Positions 31,778 through 38,889 of a DNA stretch of 38,889 nt are shown piece by piece. Source of the stretch: CAYLSO01 sp964386525. GTDB taxonomy: Bacteria > Eisenbacteria > RBG-16-71-46 > DASYSL01. The DNA lies in contig CAYLSO010000267.1 in NCBI GenBank assembly GCA_964386525.1, positions 1-38,889 of the forward strand, given 5' to 3'. The notes under the pieces were generated by a model that was given only the letters and a program-made list of their open reading frames with translations, ran no database searches and had not been told where the DNA came from. Each line of letters begins with the position of its first letter. The stretch's first letter is position 1. A program made the position numbers and the translations under genes.

Positions 31778-34700
31778 GTTCTCCTCCCTGGGCCCAGCCC
31801 GATCTCCACGCGGTGCGCCCGTCCGTCGTGGATGACGGGCACGCGCGCCTCGCCATCTTCCACCGGAACGGGCGCGCCGTCGAGCGCCGCGTCCAGGACG
31901 CGCTCGGCGCGGCCCTCCGGGTTGCGGATCCGCACATCGTAGCGCGTCGCCTCCCCGGGCACCCGGTACCTGATCCGCACCTCCCCCCAGCGGTCCGGCA
32001 GGCACGGCCGCATGGCGAGCGTGTCGCCGCCCAGCACGCGGAAGCCGAGCACCGACTCGAGCGCGACGCGGTACATCCACCCGGCCGAGCCGGTGTACCA
32101 CGTCCAGCCGCCGCGCCCCACGTGCGGGCGCTCGCCGTAGACGTCGGCGGCCATCACGTACGGTTCCACCTTGTAGACGGCCGCGTCGGCCGCGGTGCGC
32201 GCGTGGCTCACCGGGCTGAGCATCTCGAGCAGGCGCGCGGCGCGGTCGCGGCGGCCCAGCTCGGCCACGGCGCGCACCACCCACAGCGCCCCGTGCGTGT
32301 ACTGGCCGCCGTTCTCACGCACCCCGGGAACGTAGCCCTTGATGTAGCCGGGGTCGTGCGGCGTCTTCTCGAAGGCCGGGGTGAGCAGACGGATGAGCCC
32401 GTCGCGCTCGGCCACCAGCCGCCGCTCGACGGCGTCCATCGCCTGGCGGGCCCGCTCCGGCGCCGCCGCGCCCGAGATCACCGCCCAGGCCTGCGCCAGC
32501 GCGTCGATCTGGCACTCGTCGCCGGCTCTCGACCCCAGCGGCGTGCCGTCGTCGTAGTAGGCGCGCCGGTACCACTCGCCGTCCCAGCCGGCGCGCTCGA
32601 GCGCCTCGCGCAGCGCGTCGCGGAAAGCCGCGTAGCGCTGCCGCCGCCCGCCGTCGCCGCGCCGCTCGACGGCGGCGGCGAAGTCCCCGATCACGGCGTA
32701 GAGGAAGAATCCCATCCAGACGCTCTCGCCCTTGCCCTCGCGGCCGACCCGGTTCATGCCGTCGTTCCAGTCGCCGCAGCCGAACAGCGGCAGGCCGTGG
32801 GCGCCGGTCACCAGGGAGCGGTCGATGGCCCGGCAGCAGTGCTCGTAGAGGTCGGCCGACTCGCCGGAGTCGCCCGGCACCAGGTAGGCCTCGTCCTCAC
32901 CGGCGGCCAGCGGCGGGGCCGCCAGGAAGCGCACCCGCTCGTCGAGCACGCCCCAGTCGCCGGTCGTCCGGACGTAGTACGCCGCCAGGTACGGCAGCCA
33001 CAGCAGGTCGTCGGCGAAGCGCGTGCGGATGCCGCGGGCCAGCGGCGGGTGCCACCAGTGCAGCACGTCGCCCTCGACGAACTGGTGCGCGGCGTGCAGC
33101 AGGATCTGCGCGCGCGCCAGGTCGGGGCGCAGCACGGTGAGCGCGGCGGCGTCCTGCAACTGGTCGCGGAAGCCAAAGGCCCCGCCCGACTGGTAGAACG
33201 CCGAGCGCGCCCAGATGCGGCAGGCCAGGTTCTGGTAGGCGAGCCAGCCGTTCACCATGAGGTCGATCTCGGGCGACGGGGTCTCGACGCGGATCCCGGA
33301 GAGCGTGTCGCGCCAGAAGCGGCGCACCTCGTCGAGCGCCGAGCCGAGCGCGCCCGGCTCGCGGTAGCGCGCCGCCAGGGCGGCCGCCTCCGCCTCCGAG
33401 CCGGCCTCGCCGAGCAGGAAGGCGCACTCGGCGGTCGCCCCCGGATCCAGTTCGATCGCCACCCGCAGCGCGAAGCACGGGTCGAGGCCGGCGCCCGCGC
33501 GAGCGTCGAGCCCAGCCCCGCCGCGCAGGGCGGCCGGTGCGGCCGGATCGCCGCCGGCCCCGAGGAAGCTCCCGCGGTCGCAGGTGAAGCTCGCGGGGCC
33601 GGCGGTCCGCGTGCCGCGGCCCACCGGCCCCGCCGAAGCCGCGAACGCCACGCCGTCGGCGAACTCGGCAGCCGTGCGGTTGACCGCCGTGAGCAGGCCC
33701 GCCGCCGCGTCGTGGCGCGTGACCACGAAGCGCCCGCTCTCCTCCGGCAGCACGCCCAGCACCAGGCGCTGGTACGAGACCAGCGCGAGCCGCCGCGCCG
33801 CGCCGCTCTGGTTGGTCAGGCGCAGCCACACGATCTTCACCGGGTCGTGTCGCGGCACGAAGACCGTGACCTGCTGCCCCAGCCCGTGGCTGGCGTGCGA
33901 GGAGCGCGTCAAGCCGAAGCCGTGCCGGATCTCGTAGCCGGCGGCCGCCGGCGCCGGCCCCGGCAGCGGCGACCAGAGCTCGCCCGAGTCCTCGTCGCGC
34001 AGGTAGAGCGCTTCGCCGTGCGGGTCGAGGAGCGGGTCGTTGTACCAGGGCGTCAGCCGGTGCTCGCGGCTGTTGCGGCTCCAGGTGCAGCCGGCCCCGG
34101 TCTCGCTCACCAGCGTGCCGAAGTCCTCGTTGGCGAGGACGTTGATCCAGGGCGCCGGCGGCCGGCCGAGCCCGCCCGCGCCGGCGTGCGGCAGGCGGAT
34201 GACGTACTCGTCGCCGGCCGACGCGAAGCCTCCGTGGCCGTTGAAGAACAGCAGCGGCTCGCCCGGGCGCGGGGGCACGGGGCGCAGATCTCGAGAGGGA
34301 GGAACGGGCGCCGGGAGCGGCCCGCCCGCCGGCGGCGCCTCCAGGGCGCGTGGGGCGGCGGCCGGCGTCTCCGCGGCGGGCGCGGCCACCGACACCGCCC
34401 CCGCTCCCCTCGCCAGCTCCCCCAGCCGGCCGTCGAGCACGAGCCGGGCGGCCCCCGCCAGCCGGTCCAGCTCCCCGTCGGAGACGTCCGCGGCACGCCG
34501 CACGTGGAAACCCTCCTCACCGCCGTCCGGCAGACGCGCCTCGACGGCGGCCGGGTCCTCGCACAGCATCAGCACGTCGATCCCCAGGCCGAGATCCCGC
34601 CAGTAACGCGCCGCCGCCAGCAGCTCGTCCGCGCAGTCGGCGGCCGCGGACATCTCCGCGGAGCAGAGAACGAAGGGCCGTTGCGCCGTCACGCCGTACG

Positions 34701-35730
34701 CCGCCAGCCGGCCGAGGTCCCCGGCGCAACGCTCCAGCCGCTCGGGCGCGGCGCGCAGGCCGCCCTGCCCGTACAGCATCCCGGCCGCCAGCGCCTCGAG
34801 CCCTTCGGCCTGCTCCGCGCTCAGCCCGAGCCGCGCCATCCGCGCGCGCACGCGCTCGGCCGCGGCGGGAAAGGCCGCCTCGGCCCGCTGCGGCCCGGCC
34901 CAGGCGCCGGCGGCCGCCAGCGCCGCGTCGCGGTCGGGTGCCACGCCCATCACGAAGACGAAAGCGGCGCTCTCCCCCGCCGGCAGCCGGCAGTCGCAGC
35001 GCAGGACGAACGCCGGATCGAGCACGTTGCCGGTCGTACCGGCCAGCGGCGCGGCGGCGGCCAGCGCCGCCGGACGGGCGAGGCTCTGCCCGCGGCCCAC
35101 GAAGCGCGCGCGGTCGGTCTCGTACTCGAGCGGACCGTCGCCCAGCACCGTCTGCCACAGCCACGGGTGGCGCTCGTCCTGGCCGCGCGCCCGCCGCCGC
35201 GCCAGCAGCGCGCGCCGCTCGGCGGCGTACTCGGTCTGCACGAAGAGCTTGGCGAACGCCGGGTGGCCCGCGTCGGCCGCCCGGTCGTGGAGCACCACCT
35301 CGGCGTAGCTCGTGACCTCGAGCCGGCGCGCCTCGCCGGAGAGGTTGCGCAGGGTGAGGCGGCGGATCTCGACCGGCGCGTCGGGCGCCACGCAGAGCTC
35401 GAGCGCGGTCTCGATGCCGTCGTCGAGGCGGGTCAGCTCGAAGCGGCCCGGCTCCCAGGCTGTCGCGTAGCGCTCCGGGACCCGCGCCGCCGGCCGTGCC
35501 CCCGCCGACCACAGCGTGCCGCGCTCCGGGTCGCGCGCGTAGTGGAGCCAGCCGTCGCGGCCCGCGAGGGAATCCGCGGCCCAGCGCGTCAGGAAGTCCC
35601 CGGCGGCCGCCGAGTAGCCCGTCCCGGCGGCGGTGATCAGCACCGTGTAATCGCCGTTCCCGAGCACGCCCGCCGCCGCCGGCGACAGCCCCGGCCGCCG
35701 GCGCGCGAGCGCCGCCAGCGTCGCGCTCAC
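31774..35730 (-). CDS. GH94-family phosphorylase-like protein (NdvB C-terminal type), cytoplasmic
   Basis: A 1318-residue protein without signal peptide or membrane segments. It starts with a GH94 beta-sandwich (GVLGNGDYTVLITAAGTGYS, residues 21-40). A helical portion and a Pro/Ala-rich linker (about 435-490) follow. A second beta-sandwich (NGHGGFASAGDEYVIRLPHAG, from residue 497) comes next, then the (alpha/alpha)6 catalytic domain with GCGDWNDGMNRVG (D987 and D990), the GH94 catalytic-aspartate motif. The tandem layout matches the C-terminal half of cyclic beta-1,2-glucan synthase and beta-1,2-oligoglucan phosphorylase, but the GT84 and membrane parts are absent. GTG 35730 overlaps the upstream stop (GTGA). 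Likely phosphorolysis of imported sophoro-oligosaccharides to glucose-1-phosphate. Confidence 0.88.
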   Translation of the reverse strand: MSATLAALARRRPGLSPAAAGVLGNGDYTVLITAAGTGYSAAAGDFLTRWAADSLAGRDGWLHYARDPERGTLWSAGARPAARVPERYATAWEPGRFELTRLDDGIETALELCVAPDAPVEIRRLTLRNLSGEARRLEVTSYAEVVLHDRAADAGHPAFAKLFVQTEYAAERRALLARRRARGQDERHPWLWQTVLGDGPLEYETDRARFVGRGQSLARPAALAAAAPLAGTTGNVLDPAFVLRCDCRLPAGESAAFVFVMGVAPDRDAALAAAGAWAGPQRAEAAFPAAAERVRARMARLGLSAEQAEGLEALAAGMLYGQGGLRAAPERLERCAGDLGRLAAYGVTAQRPFVLCSAEMSAAADCADELLAAARYWRDLGLGIDVLMLCEDPAAVEARLPDGGEEGFHVRRAADVSDGELDRLAGAARLVLDGRLGELARGAGAVSVAAPAAETPAAAPRALEAPPAGGPLPAPVPPSRDLRPVPPRPGEPLLFFNGHGGFASAGDEYVIRLPHAGAGGLGRPPAPWINVLANEDFGTLVSETGAGCTWSRNSREHRLTPWYNDPLLDPHGEALYLRDEDSGELWSPLPGPAPAAAGYEIRHGFGLTRSSHASHGLGQQVTVFVPRHDPVKIVWLRLTNQSGAARRLALVSYQRLVLGVLPEESGRFVVTRHDAAAGLLTAVNRTAAEFADGVAFAASAGPVGRGTRTAGPASFTCDRGSFLGAGGDPAAPAALRGGAGLDARAGAGLDPCFALRVAIELDPGATAECAFLLGEAGSEAEAAALAARYREPGALGSALDEVRRFWRDTLSGIRVETPSPEIDLMVNGWLAYQNLACRIWARSAFYQSGGAFGFRDQLQDAAALTVLRPDLARAQILLHAAHQFVEGDVLHWWHPPLARGIRTRFADDLLWLPYLAAYYVRTTGDWGVLDERVRFLAAPPLAAGEDEAYLVPGDSGESADLYEHCCRAIDRSLVTGAHGLPLFGCGDWNDGMNRVGREGKGESVWMGFFLYAVIGDFAAAVERRGDGGRRQRYAAFRDALREALERAGWDGEWYRRAYYDDGTPLGSRAGDECQIDALAQAWAVISGAAAPERARQAMDAVERRLVAERDGLIRLLTPAFEKTPHDPGYIKGYVPGVRENGGQYTHGALWVVRAVAELGRRDRAARLLEMLSPVSHARTAADAAVYKVEPYVMAADVYGERPHVGRGGWTWYTGSAGWMYRVALESVLGFRVLGGDTLAMRPCLPDRWGEVRIRYRVPGEATRYDVRIRNPEGRAERVLDAALDGAPVPVEDGEARVPVIHDGRAHRVEIGLGPGRRT

Positions 35731-37343
35731 GGCCGCAGGTGCACGCACTTCTTGACGACCGCCTCGCCGCCGGCCTCGAGCCGATAGGTGTACACGCCGC
35801 TGGCGAGCCGCGCCGCCTCTAGTCTCGCCACGTGCTCGCCGGCCGGCCGCACCTCGTCCACCAGCGCGGCCACCCGCCGGCCGCGCGCGTCGTACAGCGT
35901 CAGCCGCACCGGGCCCGCCTGCGGCAGCCGGTAGCGGATGGTGGTGGCGCCGCGGAAGGGATTGGGGTCGTTCTGCGCCAGCTCGATGGCCACGCCGGCG
36001 CTCGGCCCGGGCGCCTCGACGTCCACGGCCGGCAGGAAGCCGGCCCGCGACAGGCCGAGGGTGATCGCGGGGATCTGCATGCAGCGGTCCCACACCGACT
36101 CGGTGCGGTAGTTCTCGATCATCAGCACGATCGGCCCCTGGTCGATGCCGATGACGTCGGTGTCCCACCAGTTGGCCGTCAGGTTGAAGGCGTCGCGCAA
36201 GCCGTACATGTGGCGCGAGTTCGGGTAGTTCTCCCACATGTTCTGCAGCGTCGGGATGACGATCTCGGGGGCGAAGGCGATCGCGCCGGCGGCCGCCGTC
36301 GGCGCGATGGTGCCGTCGTCGTTGGCGGCCGGCGGCGCGCCGCGGGCGATGTAGCCGTGGCACGGCGGATAGGCGTCGGGTCCGTCGCACGCGGTGAGCC
36401 CCCACATGACGTCGGAATAGCCCGTCCAGCCGCCCGGGTTGGCCGTGCAGTAGGCGCGCTGCGCGTAGGTGGCGCGCCGCGAGTTCTCGAAGTAGGTCAT
36501 GCCGTAGGCCTGATCGGGATAGTAGGTGGCGTAGAACCGCATGTACGCGTCCTGGAGGTTGCGGAAATCCACCCAGCAGTGCGAGTACTGGTGGCCGAAC
36601 AGCGGCGGGAACTCGACGAACCAGTAGCCGTAGTGGTTGCGCCACTTGTAGCCGGAGAGCCAGTAGTTCCAGGCGGTCGCCGGGATCGGGTAGGTCGGCG
36701 AGCCGATGGCCAGCAGATACATGATCATCGCCTCGTTGTAGCCGAACCACAGGCCGAACGTCGAGAAGCCGCTCTCCGGCAGCCACCCCATCGCGATCCC
36801 CTGGCTGCCGTTCTGCATCCACTGCCAGTCGACGCGCCCGTTGATCGAGTCGGCGAGCGCGCGGATGTGCTCTTCCGCCGGGTCGACGCCGTCGAAGTAC
36901 TGGCGCGCGTCGAGGATGCCGGCCAGGAGCAGCGCCGTGTCGATGGACGACAGCTCGCAGGTCCACGTGCGCGTCGCCGTGGTCATGTCGAGGAAGTGGT
37001 AGAACAAACCCTTGTAGCCGATCATCCCGCTGACGGCCGTGCCTTGCGGCCCGCGCCAGAAGGTCTGCAGGGTGCGCTCGACCCGGTCGGCGCCCTGGGG
37101 CCGCGTGATCCAGCCGTGGTCGACGCCCACGCCGATGGCGCTCAGGCCGAAGCCCGTGGAGGCGATGCTGGCCGGCGACCAGCCCTGGCTACGGTCCTTG
37201 ATCAACCCGTTGACCGGGTTGGCCTCGTACCAGAAGAAGTTGAAGGAAGCGTGCTGCAGCGAATCCAGGAACGCGATTTCCTGGGCGCCGGCCGCGGAGG
37301 CGAAGAGCGACAGCCCGACGATGACCCACAGAAGCTTGCGCAT
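35727..37343 (-). CDS. PF10091/GH144-like glucanase with C-terminal FlgD-like sorting domain
   Basis: A 538-residue exported enzyme (signal peptide MRKLLWVIVGLSLFASAAGA). The PF10091 domain spans about 22-440: SFNFFWYEANPVNGLIKDRS, MIGYKGLFYHFLDMTT, ELSSIDTALLLAGIL, PPLFGHQYSHCWVDFR, ENSRRATYAQRAYCTANPGG, GLTACDGPDAYPPCHGYIARG, GAIAFAPEIVIPTL and GIDQGPIVLMIENYRTESVW. The last 91 residues (from about 448) form an Ig-like FlgD/type IX sorting-type domain (QNDPNPFRGATTIRYRLPQAG...RLASGVYTYRLEAGG), implying display or secretion across the outer membrane. AAGG lies 6 bases before ATG 37343. A PorV-like gene precedes it and GH94 follows with overlap. Probably the outer, first-acting glucanase. Confidence 0.87.
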   Translation of the reverse strand: MRKLLWVIVGLSLFASAAGAQEIAFLDSLQHASFNFFWYEANPVNGLIKDRSQGWSPASIASTGFGLSAIGVGVDHGWITRPQGADRVERTLQTFWRGPQGTAVSGMIGYKGLFYHFLDMTTATRTWTCELSSIDTALLLAGILDARQYFDGVDPAEEHIRALADSINGRVDWQWMQNGSQGIAMGWLPESGFSTFGLWFGYNEAMIMYLLAIGSPTYPIPATAWNYWLSGYKWRNHYGYWFVEFPPLFGHQYSHCWVDFRNLQDAYMRFYATYYPDQAYGMTYFENSRRATYAQRAYCTANPGGWTGYSDVMWGLTACDGPDAYPPCHGYIARGAPPAANDDGTIAPTAAAGAIAFAPEIVIPTLQNMWENYPNSRHMYGLRDAFNLTANWWDTDVIGIDQGPIVLMIENYRTESVWDRCMQIPAITLGLSRAGFLPAVDVEAPGPSAGVAIELAQNDPNPFRGATTIRYRLPQAGPVRLTLYDARGRRVAALVDEVRPAGEHVARLEAARLASGVYTYRLEAGGEAVVKKCVHLRP

Positions 37344-37366
37344 GGATGCCTTTCGAGATCGCGGCG

Positions 37367-37383
37367 CCCGCGGCGGCCGCGGG
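37367..37383 (-). other. Intercistronic hairpin between porV-like and glucanase genes
   Basis: CCCGCGG, three loop bases and CCGCGGG form a perfect 7-bp stem immediately after the PorV-like stop, within the only sizeable gap in this part of the operon. There is no T-tract, so mRNA stabilisation or partial attenuation is likelier than termination. Confidence 0.35.
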
Positions 37384-37384
37384 G

Positions 37385-38416
37385 TTAGAACGTGATCCCC
37401 ACCGTCAGGCGGTGCGTGCTGTCCAATCGTCCGTGATCCGCCCAGGCGTAATCCAGGTTGTAAGCCAGCGTCTCCGACAGGTTGCCCTGCAGGCCGGCCC
37501 CCAGCGTCAGGCCGACCTCGGAGTCCTTCTGGAAGAGGTTCTGATAGCCGCCGCGCAGGGCGAGCATCTTCTTGTAGGCGTACTCCGCGCCGAGGCTGAC
37601 GCTCTCCGAGTTGTCACTCGGGTGGAAGGCGTCCACCGCGACGCGCAGCTCGCCTTTCTCGCCGAACCGGTAGGGCAGCCCGACGCCGACGCGGAACAGC
37701 ACCGGGACTGGGAAGTTCTCCGCATACGCCTCCCCGGGGAGCGCGCCGTTGTCGCCGTAGCGGTCGGGGTCCTGGTCGTAGGTGATGCGCAGGTCGCGGC
37801 CGTCGAAGCTCGCGCTGGTGCCGTAGTTGGAGATGCTGGCACCGATGTGCAGGCCGTAATCGGCGACGCGGTAGATGGTGCCCAGGTTGAAGACCGCGGT
37901 GCTGGCCGAGCTGTGCCAGATGGTCTCCTGCACGTAGCTGCCCTGGAAGCCGGCGGAGAAGCGGTCGGAGACGCGCATCCCCCAGCCGACGCCGATGGCG
38001 ATGTCGGTGACGTGGTAGAGCTCGCCGGTGCCGAGCGGCTGGTCCACGGTGCGCACCGCGATGTCCCCCGAGGCCAGGGCCGTCACGCTGGCGAACAGCG
38101 TCCCCCGCTTGCGCGTCGGCAGGGCGACGGCCGCGTAGTTGTAGTCGATGTCCGCCAGCCACGCGCTGTGCGCGAACATCAGCGCGTAGCGGTCGATCTG
38201 GCCGATGGCCGCCGGGTTGTAGTAGACGCCCTGGATCCCCGTGTCCATGGTCACGCCGGCGTTGCCCATGCCGGCGATCCGGGCGCTCGGCTCGATGAGG
38301 AGGAAGCCGCCGATCGCCGTTCCCGTCTTGGTCTGGGCGCCGGCGGGCGCGGCGACCAGCGCCACCGCCGCGGCCAGGACGATCCCCTGCGCCGACGCCA
38401 GGACTGCTCTCGTCAT
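37385..38416 (-). CDS. PorV/PorQ-family outer-membrane protein
   Basis: A 343-residue predicted outer-membrane beta-barrel with signal peptide (MTRAVLASAQGIVLAAAVALVAAPAGAQT). The diagnostic N-terminus follows: GGFLLIEPSARIAGMGNAGVTMDTGIQGVYYNPAAIG, the PorV/PorQ/UPF0164 consensus. Alternating beta strands continue to the end (AYNLDYAWADHGRLDSTHRLTVGITF). PorV is part of the type IX secretion/attachment machinery in Bacteroidota, and homologues are widespread in FCB lineages. ATG 38416 has GAGG 6 bases upstream; ATG 38434 is an alternative that overlaps the upstream stop. It lies between two genes for proteins with C-terminal sorting-type domains, suggesting it handles their export or anchoring. 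Confidence 0.86.
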   Translation of the reverse strand: MTRAVLASAQGIVLAAAVALVAAPAGAQTKTGTAIGGFLLIEPSARIAGMGNAGVTMDTGIQGVYYNPAAIGQIDRYALMFAHSAWLADIDYNYAAVALPTRKRGTLFASVTALASGDIAVRTVDQPLGTGELYHVTDIAIGVGWGMRVSDRFSAGFQGSYVQETIWHSSASTAVFNLGTIYRVADYGLHIGASISNYGTSASFDGRDLRITYDQDPDRYGDNGALPGEAYAENFPVPVLFRVGVGLPYRFGEKGELRVAVDAFHPSDNSESVSLGAEYAYKKMLALRGGYQNLFQKDSEVGLTLGAGLQGNLSETLAYNLDYAWADHGRLDSTHRLTVGITF

Positions 38417-38430
38417 GCCGCACCTCGCGT

Positions 38431-38889
38431 TCATTTCAGGATCGCGAACTTGCCGATGAAGGTCGCGCCCCCCGGCGATTCCACGTGGAAGATGTACAGC
38501 CCCGGCGCCACGTCGAGGTTGTCCTTGGTGCGCAGGTCCCAGGGGACGTAGCCCCCGGTGGACTCGTCCTGGTAGAGGCTGCGCACCAGCTCGCCCCGGA
38601 CCGTGTAGATGCGCACCGTGCCGCGCAGCGGCACCGCCCGGAACTCCATGCGCCGCAGGCCGCGCCCCGAGATGGCGTAGCGCGACGGCTCGAAGCTGGC
38701 CGACCCCACGTAGGGGTTGGGCACCACATACGGCTGCTCGGTGAAGGCCGCGGCGGCCGAGGCCGGGTCCACGCGCTCGCCGCGGGTGCCGAAGACGAAG
38801 CTGTCGGCGCCCCCCAGCGGCCGCTCGAGGACCAGCCGGTAGACGTCCCCCGCGCCCGGGATGCGCTGCGGCAGGCCGCGGCCGAGGGT
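38431..38889 (-). CDS. C-terminal part of an exported protein with FlgD-like/type IX sorting-type domain (cut by window end)
   Basis: The frame is open to the window edge, so only about 152 C-terminal residues are seen. The visible part begins TLGRGLPQRIPGAGDVYRLVLERPL and ends in an Ig-like domain: QPYVVPNPYVGSASFEPSRY, LRRMEFRAVPLRGTVRIYTVRGELVRSLY, WDLRTKDNLDVAPGLYIFHVESPGG, and IGKFAILK. This is the classical ending of large secreted proteins in FCB lineages, usually encoded just upstream of a PorV-like gene, as here. The N-terminal function cannot be known from this window. The stop at 38431 overlaps an alternative PorV-like ATG at 38434. Confidence 0.8.
   Translation of the reverse strand, partial: TLGRGLPQRIPGAGDVYRLVLERPLGGADSFVFGTRGERVDPASAAAAFTEQPYVVPNPYVGSASFEPSRYAISGRGLRRMEFRAVPLRGTVRIYTVRGELVRSLYQDESTGGYVPWDLRTKDNLDVAPGLYIFHVESPGGATFIGKFAILK

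Noticed and set aside
31774..36966. Reading the GH94 frame as a 1730-residue protein
   Set aside because: The first 412 residues are an out-of-frame shadow of the PF10091 gene at 35727-37343. The GH94 N-terminal domain begins right after GTG 35730.

Overview
The window is very GC-rich, densely coded bacterial DNA with no RNA genes, transposons or CRISPR arrays. Several traits suggest a diderm of the FCB-type radiation (for example Eisenbacteria-like or Gemmatimonadota-like), but no taxonomic marker is present, so this is an inference. The traits are a PorV/PorQ-like outer-membrane protein, two proteins ending in FlgD-like/type IX sorting-type Ig domains, a paired M16 peptidase system and bacterial lipoprotein signals.

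Layout. Positions 41-493 (minus) hold a small SRPBCC protein. Positions 679-7288 (plus) are a tightly overlapping operon: acpS, a biotin carboxylase, a biotin carrier protein, the catalytic subunit of methylmalonyl-CoA mutase, methylmalonyl-CoA epimerase, a GT9 glycosyltransferase and an EamA transporter. Its core is a propionyl-CoA to succinyl-CoA module without its carboxyltransferase and B12-binding subunits. Positions 7418-10803 (plus) encode an active and a degenerate M16 zinc peptidase. After a shared palindromic terminator come a secreted esterase (minus), two APC amino-acid permeases (plus), a 54-residue FmdB-type zinc ribbon (minus) and a thioredoxin-TPR protein (plus).

Positions 16042-18092 (minus) pair a DNA alkylation repair protein with an exported phospholipase-D-fold protein that closely resembles the animal PLD3/PLD4 nucleases. 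Positions 18316-20564 (minus) form an ECF sigma factor, short membrane anti-sigma protein, membrane-anchored Spy/CnrX-like sensor and Cys/His-rich Spy-like protein. In sizes and topology this matches the CnrYXH metal-sensing design.

From 38889 down to 20665, everything lies on the minus strand and is linked by ATGA/GTGA stop-start overlaps or short gaps. This 18-kb carbohydrate operon runs: C-terminal sorting-domain protein (cut by the window edge), PorV-like protein, exported PF10091/GH144-like glucanase with sorting domain, large cytoplasmic GH94 phosphorylase-like protein, second PF10091/GH144-like lipoprotein, ABC sugar-binding lipoprotein, two permeases, a 1069-residue exported six-hairpin glycosidase with carbohydrate-binding domains, a cytoplasmic GH35/GH42-like glycosidase, and an EamA transporter. 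The combination of PF10091, GH94 and oligosaccharide ABC import is best explained as a beta-1,2-glucan (sophoro-oligosaccharide) utilisation locus. This is the most interesting system in the window. No ATPase and no transcription regulator for it are visible here. No gene-free stretch exceeds 300 bases.
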